NCBI GenBank assembly: GCA_029747015.1
Contig: JAKOGI010000009.1
Span: 1,492,501 to 1,556,500 of the forward strand
Origin: Carnegiea gigantea
Taxonomy: Eukaryota > Streptophyta > Magnoliopsida > Caryophyllales > Cactaceae
Length of the DNA stretch: 64,000 nucleotides
Direction: 5' to 3'
Below the pieces are notes generated by a model. The model did no database searches. It had not been told where the DNA came from and saw nothing but the letters and a program-made list of their open reading frames with translations. Of the stretch, positions 1 to 11,216 are shown piece by piece. A program made the position numbers and the translations under genes. The first letter of the stretch is position 1, and each line of letters begins with the position of its first letter.

Positions 1-345
1 CTTCAACCTACATCAACCCACTTCAATCTAGTTCAATCTATTTCAACCCACCTCAAAAAACAATACCAACTTCGGCCTACCTCAACCTACTTCAACCAAC
101 TTCAACCTTTTCCCCCACCCAATGTACTCACGAAAATAACACGCCCTAAATCCCATATGATACTTTACAAATTATTAAAATTATGAAGGGGGTAGGCTGA
201 AGTTGGTTGAAGTCGGTTGAAGTAGGTTGAGGTAAGTTGAAGTGGGTTGAAGTTGAAATTTTTTTTTTCAAGTGGGTTGAAATAGGTTGAAGTAGGTTGA
301 AATTGGTAAATGTGGATTGACCCACGAAAAGAACAGGCCCTTAAG
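1..345. repeat. Inverted arms of a 10-bp minisatellite (foldback/MITE-like)
   Basis: Bases 1-115 are degenerate tandem copies of a 10-mer close to CTTCAACCTA. Bases 186-310 carry the reverse complement, close to TAGGTTGAAG, also in tandem. The arms flank an AT-rich centre. Two similar boundary motifs, ACGAAAATAACACGCCCT near 133 and ACGAAAAGAACAGGCCCT near 323, resemble termini of plant MITEs with subterminal repeats. The left end lies outside the window or is unclear, so the full element cannot be delimited. No coding capacity is expected. Confidence 0.6.
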
Positions 346-1248
346 GGCTTCATGGTTTTAGTACACAACAAACTCTTGAGGTAAAAGGTTTATACCACCA
401 ATGGCGAAGAGGCTGAGGTAAGACATATAACTTTTTCTCAAATGTGATGTACTTCACCCTCCTAGAATCATTGTGGTTTTCACTAAAAAAAAAAAATTGC
501 TATAGGATGTCTCCCTTGACTTAATGCTCCACGTCTCCACCAATGCTATACCATGAGGCTTCACAAGCAAACCTCAAAGACCTTGCTAAAGTCAGGGTGC
601 CAAAGACTTAAGGTCACAATCTGTAGCAATGTGTGGGGCGGACTTGGGTTGGTCATACATGGGCGATTTTTTCAAAAAGGTTTGAATGAGGTGGTCTAAC
701 TTAGACTCAAGTTGGTCACACCTTTCATCTTGACAATCAAGTCTTTTAGAAATGACATCAATCGGGGAATGGTAAGGCTGTTTGGGGGATGAGGACATGA
801 ATAATGAATGCACGTGCTGAGATTAATCTATATTGCAATTATGATGATAACAAAAAGCAATCACTATGCGCATAGCAGAGCACAAAAACTAATGTGGATT
901 ATTGATATGACTCTCAGGTAATAGGGAAACTAGAATAGGAAAATCAAGATCAAAGTAAGTCCTTGAAAATCCAAGTAATCAGATATTAATTTAATTTTCG
1001 CAGCAGAAAATCCACACAAACAACAAAGTAAAATGAGTTGCTCATACATCTTAGTGCGCCAAATTACTGGTCTAAGTCCTAAGCCTTCCACAGCTGTAGT
1101 AAAGAATGTTGGAGACAAGCTGGCAGTGTGGTGGAGGTGACAGCAACACAACAAAGTAGCAATAGCACCAGGGACTTCGGCACAAGAACAGGAATAGCAA
1201 GAGCTGCACAGCAAGATAGGCAATGCACGAAAGACGAACCACCGAGAA
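346..1248 (-). other. Decayed sequence, probably interior of an old minus-strand Ty3/gypsy element
   Basis: No convincing gene. The stretch continues, across the gag-only insertion at 1254-5823, the internal region that begins with the LTR and primer-binding site at 6528-6863. The exact CGGTT duplication either side of the insertion shows the two sides were once joined. A minus-strand frame at 592-813 encodes a short, partly coiled-coil-like peptide (MSSSPKQPYHS...) that could be a gag start, but I cannot support it. The 3' LTR of this old element is not seen, so it may lie left of the window or be lost. Confidence 0.4.
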
Positions 1249-1253
1249 CGGTT

Positions 1254-2684
1254 TGATGGATACCTGATGGTCATCCCTCGAATCCAATATGTTTAGGCAA
1301 TTACCAAAGGTTAGAAACAACCCTAGACATCTTAAAGCATCTTGCTGCGAGGGTCATTCTGCATTTGGCCCGTGATTCTGATTATATTCGCCTAATCTCA
1401 TGGTGCCTTAAATCCTAAATTTTGGTGTTTCTATAAACCTTAGGATGTTAGCTATCCAATAAATCAAGTTTCAGCCTCATTGAAAATCGTTTGCCCATCC
1501 AAAACCCTTTTTGAAATCAAACTGTCCTGAAGACAGTTTGTAGACAGTTTTAACCTGGATTTGGAGATTGAATTTCTTAAGCTTCCATGAGATTTAATTG
1601 TCGTTTTTGCATTCCTGAAAACCTTAAGAAGTCAGCTTTCACGTCCAAAAAGAAAATCCAGGTTTGGAGTTCATTTGGTTGGGCAACCAGTCCTATTTTT
1701 GCACCTATGCTAGATTGCACCTGGTACTGCATTGTCTGAAAGAAACGCCAAGTTGAAGGGCCAAATGACATCAAAACCGTGCGTTTCAAAAAGGGGGGGT
1801 TTCTGGACATCATGAAGTTCCCCCACCAGAAGGAAACCCAAGCAACCAAGCATGCAAGCAGCTCCCCAAGGCGTGAGACTTTTCAGGCAGAAATCGGCTG
1901 GCTTGCCCGGATTGGCTGCCAAGGTTGATTAGTCATCAAACTCATGTCTAATCTGCTTTTTGCTGCAAGGCTTGTTGGTTAAAGTGGTTAGGAGCTCAAT
2001 CATCTAACCAACCAATGGGCCAACGATAAGCAAGGAGGAACTAAAGCACACATTCTGATTGGAAGACCGTAAAGTGCAAAGGGCAGCCGTAACTTTTCTC
2101 TTTCATGCACATGGTTTCAGCTTGTTTAAAGATTCCGTAAGGGTTAGGAAAGGAATTAGATGTTTGATCTTGCTTAAACAAAGTTGTTTTGATGCATTAA
2201 AATCAGCTAAGCTAGTTTTGTATCTAAACTGTGTTTAGCTTAATTTTAAGTGTACTTTGAGGTTTCCTAATCATGAAGAAACCTCCTAATGTGGTTGAAA
2301 GCTTGCCTAGGCCGTGTATAAGAAGGCAACGCAGCCTCATTTTGGAAAGCAGAATTGCATATCAAACTTTGTGAAAGACTTTGAGTCTTGTTTACTTTAA
2401 ACACTTCACTTGCTTATCTTAGTTTAGGCTGAATTAAGTGGTGATCAAGTAAGTCTTAATCCTTGATTAGGTGGTGTATCTGTATCCTAATCAAAGGTTA
2501 AGGGCCCTAAGCTAATGTTTAGTGATGTATCTGTACCTAAACACTTAGTTTAGATTATCCAACTCTCATTGAAACAACTTGAATTAGATTGCTTGTTTTC
2601 GGTTTCTCACAAAGGTCGAATTGCCTTGCTTGTTTTTTCCTTGGTGTTTCACATTCCATTCTTGTTCCCTTGACAGATACATCA
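1254..2684 (+). repeat. 5' LTR of the gag-only element
   Basis: 1431-bp direct repeat, matching 4375-5823 along its whole length. It starts TGATGGATACC and ends GATACATCA. A TATA-like GTGTATAAGAAGG lies near 2314 and may be the promoter, with R/U5 after it. Confidence 0.9.
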
Positions 2685-2688
2685 TATT

Positions 2689-2701
2689 TGGTATCAGAGC
2701 A
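2689..2701 (+). other. Primer-binding site, initiator tRNA-Met
   Basis: TGGTATCAGAGCA lies 4 bp after the 5' LTR. This is the usual plant complement of the initiator tRNA-Met 3' end, used to prime minus-strand DNA. It fixes the strand of the element as +. Confidence 0.9.
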
Positions 2702-2817
2702 AGTTCTCCTTGGCCTGAAAACCAAATCCAGGCATTTCCATTTCTACTCTGATTGCATCCTAAACACAAAACTCAAACACATTCTCCTCTCGGCTGGTTA
2801 TCCCTTCTTGCATCAAA

Positions 2818-4101
2818 ATGAGTTCTAGCATGACAGTGGATGAGAAACTCGAATCCTTGACCAAGCAAGTTCAAGATATAGCTATTTCATATCAAGAACT
2901 TCAAGGACAAAATGAGTACTTGAAGAAACAACTTGGAAATACCATGAAACAAAAGCAAAAGCTACAAGAATCTGGAATCCGAATCAAGCCTAGCTACGTA
3001 GCTATGGTGGTGAAGAGGAAGCTAGCAATGCGTTTGATTTCTCTGATGAAAACATACCTTTTGAGAGGATTAGAAGAGAAACACGTCTATCATCTAACTC
3101 AAATGATTTCAAGGTTGAGATACCTGAATTTGAAGGCAAGTTAGATGCGGATGAGTTCCTGGAGTGGTTACAAACGGTTGAACGGGTGTTTGAATACAAG
3201 GATGTTTCTAAGGAGAAGAACTTGAAGCTGGTGGCTCTTAGGCTGAGAAAGTACACCTCCTATGGTGGACTAATCTATGCTCTAAGAGGGTGCATGAGAG
3301 AAAGAGTAGAATTCAGACTTGGGACAAGATGAAAGCTAAGTTGAAGGCACGGTTTTTGCCACCAACTTATGTTCAAGACAATTACATGCTATTCCATAAT
3401 TTTGGCTCAGGGACAAATGAGTGTTGAAGAATACACTCGTGAATTTGAGAAGTTGATGATTAAGTGTGATATACATGAGCCTGAAGAGCAAACAATGGTG
3501 AGATACTTAGGAGGGCTTGATCCTAAGAACACAAATGTGGTTGAATTGCAGGCTTATACCACTTTCGATGAAGTTTGTGTGCTAGCTCACAAAGTTAAGC
3601 AGCAAAGGAAATCAAGGCCTTACATATGTGAGGTTCCAACACCCCCTCCTCAAGAACAACCTTTAAATAAGGGGAGTCCGAATCCATCCGAAACCCACGG
3701 CACTGCCACTTCCTACCCGACAAAAGAGCCGAACTCCATAAGAAAGCCTACCCCCACATTTTAAACCCAAAAAAGGCACTCCCCGGTGTTTTAAGTGCCA
3801 AGGATTTGGGCACATCACAGCAGATTGCACAAATCGAAGAATTGTTACATTAGCTGAATGGGAGGCACTCAAAGAGGAGGAAAAGAAGGAAGAATGTCAA
3901 GAGGAGGACATCGAAGAAATTGTGGTAGAAGCTGATAAAGGAGAAATGCTTCTCCTAGACAAGGTCCCTAATGGTCTGTTTGATGAAGAGGATGAACAAC
4001 ACGCAAACATCAAAATATGTGCGTTGATCATCCCAGAAAAGCAGGATCAAAATCACCCCCCATTTTTTCCACTCAAATCCAATCCACTCATGCTCACCTA
4101 G
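2818..4101 (+). pseudogene. gag: Degenerate gag polyprotein (Ty3/gypsy) with CCHC zinc knuckle
   Basis: The start at 2818 (MSSSMTVDEKLESL) opens a coiled-coil segment of about 100 residues. Reading then shifts frame around 3100 into the retrotransposon gag core (EIPEFEGKLDADEFLEWL), and shifts again around 3255-3400 into the capsid C-terminal part (SVEEYTREFEKLMIKCDI, near 3420). After another shift near 3760, a zinc knuckle C-F-K-C-x4-H-x4-C is encoded at 3787-3828, followed by an acidic tail and a TAG stop at 4099. These features are typical of plant Ty3/gypsy gag. At least two frameshifts make it non-functional. There is no pol downstream, and the element ends about 270 bp after the stop. 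Confidence 0.85.
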
Positions 4102-4364
4102 GATCCTGAACATTCGGATCTTAAGATTGCTCTTAGAAAAATACTTGCTCCTTTAGCGAAAAATCCAAAGCCATCCCCGAACCACCCACCCATTACCCAA
4201 CTCCACCCAAACCCCACAATGTTTCCTAAGGCTGGTATAAGGGAAACAAATTTTGAGCTAAAACCACGCCGATTTGAAGGGCTGATTATATTTCAGCCTA
4301 GTTCATTCTCATTTGATTTTGGGCAGTAAGTACTTAGCGAATTTGAGGGAAAATTCTTCTCAAC

Positions 4365-4374
4365 AAGGGGAGAA
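4365..4374 (+). other. Polypurine tract of the gag-only element
   Basis: AAGGGGAGAA immediately precedes the TGATG start of the 3' LTR, the expected position of the plus-strand primer. Confidence 0.8.
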
Positions 4375-5823
4375 TGATGAATACCTAATGGTCATCCCTC
4401 GAATCCAATATGTTTAGGCGATTACCGAAGGTTAGAAACAAGCCTAGGCATCTTAAAGCATCTTCCTGTCAGGGTTATTCTGCATTTGGCCCATGATTCT
4501 GATTATAGTGGCCTAATCTCGTGGTGACTTAAATCCTAAATTTTGGTGTTTCTATAAACCTTAGGATGTTAGCTCTTCAATAAATCAAATTTCAATCTCA
4601 TTGGAAATCGTTTGCCCATCCAAAACCCCTTTTGAAATCAAACTGTCCTGAAGACAGTTTGGAGACAATTTTAACCCGGTTTTGGAGATTGAATTTCTTA
4701 AGCTTCCATGAGATTTAATTGTTATTTTTTTTTTTTGCATTCCTGGAAACCTTAAGAAGTCGGCTTTCACGTCCAAAAAGAAAATCCAGGTTTGGAGTTC
4801 ATTTGGTTGGGCAACCAGTCTTATATTTGCACCAAAGCTGGATTGCACCCGGTACTGCATTGTCTGAAAGAAACGCCAAGTTGAAGGGCCAAATGACATC
4901 AAAACCGTGCGTTTCAAAAAAGGGGTTTCTAGACATCTTGAAGTTTCCCCCACCAGAAGGAAACCCAAGCAACCAAGCATGCAAGCAGCTCCCCAAGGCG
5001 TGAGAATTTTCAGGCAGAAATCGGCTGGCTTGCCCGGATTGGCTGCCAAGGTTGATTAGTCATCAAACTCATGTCCAATATGCTTTTTGCTGTAAGGCTT
5101 GTTGGTTAAAGTGGTTAGGAGCTCAATCATTATGTTTCTACACAACTAACCAACCAATGGGCCAGTGAGAAACAAGGAGGAACAAAAGCACACATTCTGA
5201 TTGGAAGGCCGTAAAGTGCAAAGGGCAGCCGTAACTTTTCTGTTTCATGCACATGGTTTCAGCTTGTTTAAAGATTTTTTAAGGGTTAGGAAAGGTATTA
5301 GATGTTTGATCTTGCTTAAACAAAGTTGTTTTGATGCATTAAAATCAGCTAAGCTAGTTTTGTATCTAAACCATGTTTAGCTTAATTTTAAGTGTACATT
5401 GAGGTTTCCTAATCATGAAAAAACCTCCTAACGTGGTTGAAAGCTTGCCTAGGCCGTGTATAAGAAGGCAAGGCAGCCTCATTTTGGAAAGCAGAATTGA
5501 ATATCAAACTTTGTGAAAGACTTTGAGTCTTGTTTACTTTAAACACTTCACTTGCTTATTTTAGTTTAGGCCGAACTAAGTGGTGATCAAGTAAGTCTTA
5601 ATCCTTGATTAGGTGGTGTATCTGTATCCTAATCATAGGTTAAGGGCCCTAAGCTAATGTTTAGTGGTGTATTTGTATCTAAACACTTAGCTTAGATTAT
5701 CCAAATCTCATTGAAACCGCTTGAATTAGCTTGCTTGCTTTTGGTTTCTCACAAAGGCCAAATTGCCTTGTTCTTTCCTTGGTGTTCCACGTTTCCATTC
5801 TTGTTCCCTTGACAGATACATCA
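4375..5823 (+). repeat. 3' LTR of the gag-only element
   Basis: 1449 bp, pairing with 1254-2684. It is longer mainly through small insertions, for example near 5130 and a poly-T near 4726. It ends ACATCA and is followed by the CGGTT duplication. Confidence 0.9.
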
Positions 5824-5828
5824 CGGTT

Positions 5829-6545
5829 GCTGGAGAGAAGAGGGGCTGGTGGGCGGTGGTGATAGGAGATCACTGGTGAAGGGATCTTGGCCTTCACTAA
5901 TGGGGGAAGGAGGCACAAGACCCTGCAATTGCCAATGTTTGTCAAGAATTCATGGCTAGGTTCCGAAGTCAACTTAGATGAACCAATTCACTCTTGAATG
6001 AGTATGAATTCCTTCATACAAATTGGCATTTACGGGTGAAATGGAGAGGGAAGTGGAGGGATAATGTCAATTTTAGAAGACATAGGGTGGATTGAGGGCT
6101 CTGCAATTCGCGAATTAGGGTTAGGGTTTTGCAAGTGGTTGAGTAGTCAATTAAAGCGAACCGTGTTGCAGTTCACCTCAATTGATTTCGGGATTTTGGG
6201 CAAAATTTAGTGCGTGATGGAGGGATTAAATCAATTTTGGTGGAAACTGATGAATCGAAGGCAGATTGGGATTTAGGGTTCGAAAATTAGGGGAAATTTA
6301 CACTTTAAGGTATCGAGTTTGGAATTTTAGGGTTCCCGAGGACGGCTAGTGCTGGTGGTCGACCGGAGGTGGAGGGTCGGTGGGTGGTGGTGGAAGGTGG
6401 GTTGCTGTAGTGGTTTGGTAGGTTTGCCTACGAGGGTTAGGGTTCTGGAGGTTTTTTGTTTTTGTTTTTTGTTTTTTTTTTTCCGTTTTGTTTGAAAGAG
6501 GACAAAGGGGAGTGGCTAAGATCCTTTTACTCTGATAGCAAAATT
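5829..6545 (-). mobile_element. 5' internal region of an old minus-strand Ty3/gypsy element
   Basis: Read on the minus strand, this follows the LTR at 6546-6863. It holds the primer-binding site at 6528-6540 (TGCTATCAGAGTA, a variant of the tRNA-Met site), then proline-rich and C-rich leader sequence. A block including CTCCACTTCCCTCTCCATTT also occurs at about 52710-52730 inside the PDS5-carrying element, so the two belong to one family. No intact gag is visible. The interior was split at 5824 by the gag-only element. Confidence 0.7.
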
Positions 6546-6863
6546 TGATGGAGGGCACTCTAAAACAAATTTCTATGCCAAGAAAATTCACATAAGAACT
6601 CAGTTAACTCACAAATACTCAAATAGTTTAATTCAATTCAATTCAAGTCTGTCTCCCTAAAGCATACTAGGGGGTTTAAATAGAAAATACAGCCTAAAAC
6701 GATAAGGAAACCAAATGATAGTGTAATCAAAGGGATATTATTTGTTAACTAAATGATAGAAGGAAATGACTAAAAGATAACGTCTTCTTAAATAAAATTT
6801 CTTAAATTTCTAAATTTTCTATTTCTTCTAGAGTATATTTTCCCGTGATATCTATTTGCATCA
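6546..6863 (-). repeat. LTR of the old minus-strand gypsy element
   Basis: On the minus strand it begins TGATGCAAATAG (at 6863) and ends CCCTCCATCA (at 6546), giving 318 bp with TG...CA ends, directly followed by a tRNA-Met-type primer site. The start TGATGCA and the 3' portion resemble the LTR at 53961-54346. No second LTR of this copy was found in the window. Confidence 0.7.
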
Positions 6864-7231
6864 CTAAGAGGTACTAAAACGGGAAACAAGCATTCAGATG
6901 GGATGGCAATTGATTATGCAAACAACTTGTTTGCTGAACATATCTTTAAATTGTTTGGCCTAGGAAAGCCGTTTTTCATGATTCCATTTCATCCTGGATA
7001 ATCATTGCTTGAAAAGGAAACAAGTTGTCTGTAGAAGTGTCGGCTTGCACATATTGCTTTGAATTTGGATGTAGAAACCTTTGTGATACTTATTTTGACC
7101 AAGTGGTTGTGATTTATTCTGAATTTATTCCACTCTAATGCTTGTCAACTTCAAGTCCTTTAGAGCTTCTTGTACTTGATTATCCACATGCATATGCTTG
7201 CAGACAGAATGTTTGGTGAGCACCTTCACTT
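6864..7231. other. Unassigned sequence, possibly intron of the SMC5-like locus
   Basis: No gene, repeat or motif recognised. It abuts the LINE target duplication and was contiguous with 13511 onward before the LINE inserted. Confidence 0.3.
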
Positions 7232-7489
7232 TTATTTTTTTGGGTTTTTTTGGGTAAGTAATCAAGAGGTATATTAAAAAGACACCAAGGGGATGTCACC
7301 CATGTATAAAAGGGGCAAATACAAAGACATTATGCCCTTAAACTCTCATCCATAATGCAATCTGCAAAAGCCAAAAAATTAAAATTTTTGTTACCATTCA
7401 GCTGGACACTCCAACTATACAACAACCTCAAAAAATAGAGATTAAATTCTTGAAATGACAAGGCTTTGTCCTAAAAAATACATCGATTT

Positions 7490-7635
7490 CTCTACTTCCA
7501 AGTAGCCCACCAAATAGCCAAAGGAACCACATTCCAAACTTTCAAGACCCGACTCTTCTTCATCTTTCTCCTCCAAGTCACTTCCACATCTCTTACATTT
7601 GAAGGTTGAACCCAACTAACCCCCAAGAGAGAGAG

Positions 7636-7686
<51 letters not shown>

Positions 7687-9700
7687 CCAAAGCGAAGAAA
7701 CCCACTAACAATGTACAAGGAGATGATCCACAATTTCTTCCTCCTCCAAACACATAGATCTACTTGGACCATTAAAATTTTCTTCTTTTAAGCATGTCTT
7801 CCGCAGGAATCTTGCCTATGATGGCCGCTCAAGCAAAGAAACACTCTTTTGCGGGAGCTTTAGACTTCTAAATGGACTTGGCAGCAAACTCATGACCATC
7901 CAAGACTACAAATTGTGTGGAACAACAACTCTTGACGCTAAAGGACCCCTTAAAGTTTAGTTGCCACACAATCTTATCATTGCCTTGGGGCAAAACCTCT
8001 TTGCCACCAAGTAAGGCTAACAAATTGCGAATATTGTACTCTTCCCAATCATTAAGACTCTTCACAAAAGTCAAATTTCAATGGCTAATATCACCATTCC
8101 AAGAAACTACCTCTTGTACCATGGCATAATTTAAACAAGTCATCCTAAAAAAAAAATCGGGAAATTGAGTCTTTAAATGTCAATTCTCACACTAAACATC
8201 ATGCCAAAATAACACTCTTGAGCTATCCTTGACCTCGAAACGCACTAAAGATTTGAAACGCTCAAGACCTGCTAAGATAGATTTCCAACAACCAACACCG
8301 TGAGAATAAGAACCCTTCTTACTCCATCAACCCAACTCATCGATCCCAGATTTTGCCTTTATCACATTTTTCCACATAGCATCATCCTTCTTTGCAAACC
8401 TCCACAACCCTTTCATCTTCAAAGCTTCTTTCATAACATGAAGAGGTCTTATGCCAAGTCCTCCCTCTCGTTTAGGACGACATACTTCGTTCCAATTGAC
8501 CCAATGGAGGCCATTACCATTATCATTGGTATTCCAAAGAAAATCTCTCATGATTTTCTCTAATCAACTAGTAATGATAGCTCGGATGGTGAATAAAGAC
8601 ATTAACTAGATAGGCATACTACACAAAGTGCTTTTCAAAAGGGTCAATCTGCCTCCGCTAGACAAAAGCTTAGAATTCCAGCCTGCCAATCTCTTATGGA
8701 ATCTCCCAACAACTTGGTCCCAAGTAGCTGTGCTCTTATAAGGAGCAGCAAGAGGAAGACCAAGGTAAGAACAAGGCAGATAATCAACTCCACCCCAAAG
8801 AAATGTGCCAAAACATGAACATTAGGCACCTCGCCAACGGGAATGAGTGCACTTTTGGATAGGTTGGCCCTCAGTCCAGACATAGCTTCAAAAAGCAGAA
8901 GGATGCACCTTAAGTAACTCAATTACTCTCGTTCGGCTTGCAAAAATTAGGCTATCGTTGGCGAAGAGCAAATGAGATATCAACTAACCCTCCGTATGAG
9001 GTTTGCTAATATGAAAGTCATTCAAGAAACCCTCTTCAGCTGCTTTAATCACCAACTTATTCGGAGTCTCTATAACCAAAATGAACAATTAAGGCAACAA
9101 AGGGTCACCTTGCCTTAGACCTCTTGAACTTGAGGAAAAAAACCAAATGTTTCACCAAGATAGAGAAGTGCACAGTGGAAATATAAAAAGAGATCCCATT
9201 CCTCCATTTGTTAGGAAAACCCATTTTTTGCAAGAATAGCCAAAAGGAAGCTCTAATAGACATGATCGTAAGCTTCTTTAATGTCAAGCTTATAAAGAAT
9301 ACACGAAGTCCTAGATCTAATATAAGAATCAATGCATTCATTAGCAATCAAAGCAGCGTCTAAAATTTGATGGCCAAGAACAAAAGAGGGACCCACAACT
9401 TATCCAACAACTTTTCTTAATCTCGAAGCAAGAACTTTGGCAAGAATCTTATATACACTCCCTACCAAACTAATGGGTCTAAAAAACTTAATATCATCTA
9501 CGCTAGCCATTTTGGGAATCAAACTAATAAAAGAAGCATTTAAACTTTTCTCAAAGACACCTTATTATGAAAGTCAGCAAAAAATTCCATAATCTCCCCC
9601 TTGACAGTAGTCCAACAATGTTGGAAAAAGACTATATTGAAACCGTTTGGCCCTGAAGCTTTCTCGTTGCCTAACTCAGTGATGGCATTCCAAACTTCAC
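7490..9700 (-). pseudogene. LINE ORF2: reverse transcriptase and C-terminal zf-RVT region, broken
   Basis: In minus-strand order: a 'GPNGFNIVFFQHCW' block near 9600-9660, then 'KLDIKEAYDHV' near 9270-9300, then the active-site block near 8950-8990, which reads FAND where the family has F/YADD. This is followed by 'GLRANLSKSALIPVG' (about 8840-8885), 'RDFLWNTNDNGNGLHWVNW' (about 8490-8548) and a tryptophan-rich segment ending 'KIVWQLNFKGSFSVKS' (about 7925-7975). These match the order in plant L1-type ORF2. The Asp-to-Asn change in the catalytic motif, stops and frameshifts, and a (GA)n expansion at 7625-7682 all show it is dead. Confidence 0.85.
7625..7682. repeat. (GA)n microsatellite in LINE ORF2
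   Basis: About 29 near-perfect GA dinucleotides inside the C-terminal zinc-binding region of the LINE. Confidence 0.9.
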
Positions 9701-10178
9701 CTTCAATAAAATTTTTTTAAAGATCTATAGCATCATCAAGACTAATAGAGGCAAAAGCGATACCATTAAGAAAAATCCTTAATGGTTGATCTTCCTGATA
9801 AAGATTTTCGTAGAAGTGAACAATTGCATTATTGACCAAGGCGGCATCAACAGAAAACTTACCATCCACTTTAATTTTGTGAGTAGCATTAAACTACTCC
9901 TATTTGCCACCTGGTAGACAAATTTGGTATTGCGATCACCATCCACAGTCCACTGTTGCTTTGCTCATTGGCGCCAGTACATATCAATGGATCCATGCAA
10001 CAAAGAGTGTTCTTTTTTAATTTCGAATCTTTCAACTCGATCCGCCCATGAGAGACTATTGCTGCTCCTTCTCATCTAAGAACTTCACTTTTTCTGCCAA
10101 ACTAGCCATCTTACTCCAAATGGCCTCGACTGTTAAAGTTTAGCTTTTAAAAAATTCAGTTCTTTACCAAAATAAAAC

Positions 10179-10985
10179 TCAAGGGGCCAGTAACATACAA
10201 TTCATCCCAAAAAGATTTGACACGCTCACTAAAGCCATCCACCTCAAGTCACATATTCTCGAATTTAAAAGGATGTCTACCTTTAGAGACTTCCCCAACC
10301 CGGAGAAGAACAGGAAATGGTCTGAAGTGATTTTCGGAAGGGTAACTTGATGAACCCCCTGGAAGTGATCTTCCCACTCAACTAAGGAGAAAAATTGGTC
10401 AATGCGAGATAACACAGGAACCTCCTCATGGCTGGACCAAGTAAAGCATGCACCTTCCAAAGGAGGAGCAATGAGATTGCAAGAATCAATGAAACTAGAG
10501 AACTCTCTCATAGCCCAAGATGACTGACCACCTGTGGATCTCTCTGAAAGAAACCTAATGGCATTAAAATCCCCACGCAAACACCACAGAATGTCCCAAG
10601 AAGACATAAACAACGACAACTCCTTAAATAAAGCTCGTCGCATATAGTCGTTATTAGGCCCATAAAATCTAATTAGATCCCACTCAAAATTATCCTCCAA
10701 AGACTTAAACTTACAACAAACAGCAAACGACCCCATACTAGAGTCAGCAAGCTTGAAGACTTGAGGATTCCAAATGATAATAATGCCTGTTGAACGACCC
10801 ACTGAAGGTAAGTAAAGCCACTCAAGCGAGCGACGACCCCACAAACTAATCACTATCGGATGACTAATAACCTCCAACTTCATCACAACAAAAATACACC
10901 AAACCCACTAAACATTCCCTCGTTTAATTAGACAATTGAGCCACCTGACATTCCAAGCAAGAACGTCAATGGTTGCCCCCCATTC
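10179..10985 (-). pseudogene. LINE ORF2: apurinic endonuclease-like (EEP) domain
   Basis: The minus-strand reading begins near 10980 with 'VLAWNVRWLNC', the usual start of plant L1 endonuclease. It continues through a 235-codon open stretch (10886-10179) with 'RSTGIIIIWNP', 'LRGDFNAI' (the GDFN motif), 'CFTWSS' and 'SRIDQFF', and 'ITSDHF' near the end (the SDH catalytic motif). Family knowledge: this domain nicks target DNA to prime reverse transcription. A break lies between the first motif and the long open stretch. Confidence 0.85.
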
Positions 10986-11216
10986 GAATACAACCTATCC
11001 ACTCCAACTTCATCCCCTATACTCTTCAACCAACTGATCACCTTTTATTCTATTCGCTTCTAGCGAGGCAAGAAAATAGAGCAGCTCCATCTCTCTACCG
11101 TCGATGGCTGGGCCCATCTTCTTACCACAAAAGATCATTCTATCCAAGACCCACACAGAACCTTCACTAACATTCTCTGAATTAATAGAACCAAGAGAAG
11201 CATTAACATCTAGACC

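Larger units (their letters stand above)
1254..5823 (+). mobile_element. Non-autonomous gag-only LTR retrotransposon (TR-GAG type, Ty3/gypsy)
   Basis: Complete element with two LTRs (1254-2684 and 4375-5823), both starting TGATG and ending ACATCA. The 5-bp target duplication CGGTT is at 1249-1253 and 5824-5828. A primer-binding site complementary to initiator tRNA-Met follows the 5' LTR. A purine tract (4365-4374) precedes the 3' LTR. The interior is only about 1.7 kb and holds a broken gag with no protease, reverse transcriptase, RNase H or integrase, so it must have moved in trans. The two LTRs are clearly alike but differ by many substitutions and small indels, so the insertion is not recent. 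It interrupts an older minus-strand gypsy element. Confidence 0.92.

Noticed and set aside
1..345. Short repeats as a CRISPR array
   Set aside because: The repeats are contiguous decamers without unique spacers and occur in both orientations in a plant genome.
2689..2701. TGGTATCAGAGC motifs as tRNA genes
   Set aside because: They are retrotransposon primer-binding sites; no cloverleaf or A/B boxes are present.
4585..5049. Long minus-strand frame in the 3' LTR (also 1577-1849 in the 5' LTR)
   Set aside because: Lies antisense within an LTR and is partly broken in the other copy; no family match; no start or promoter context.
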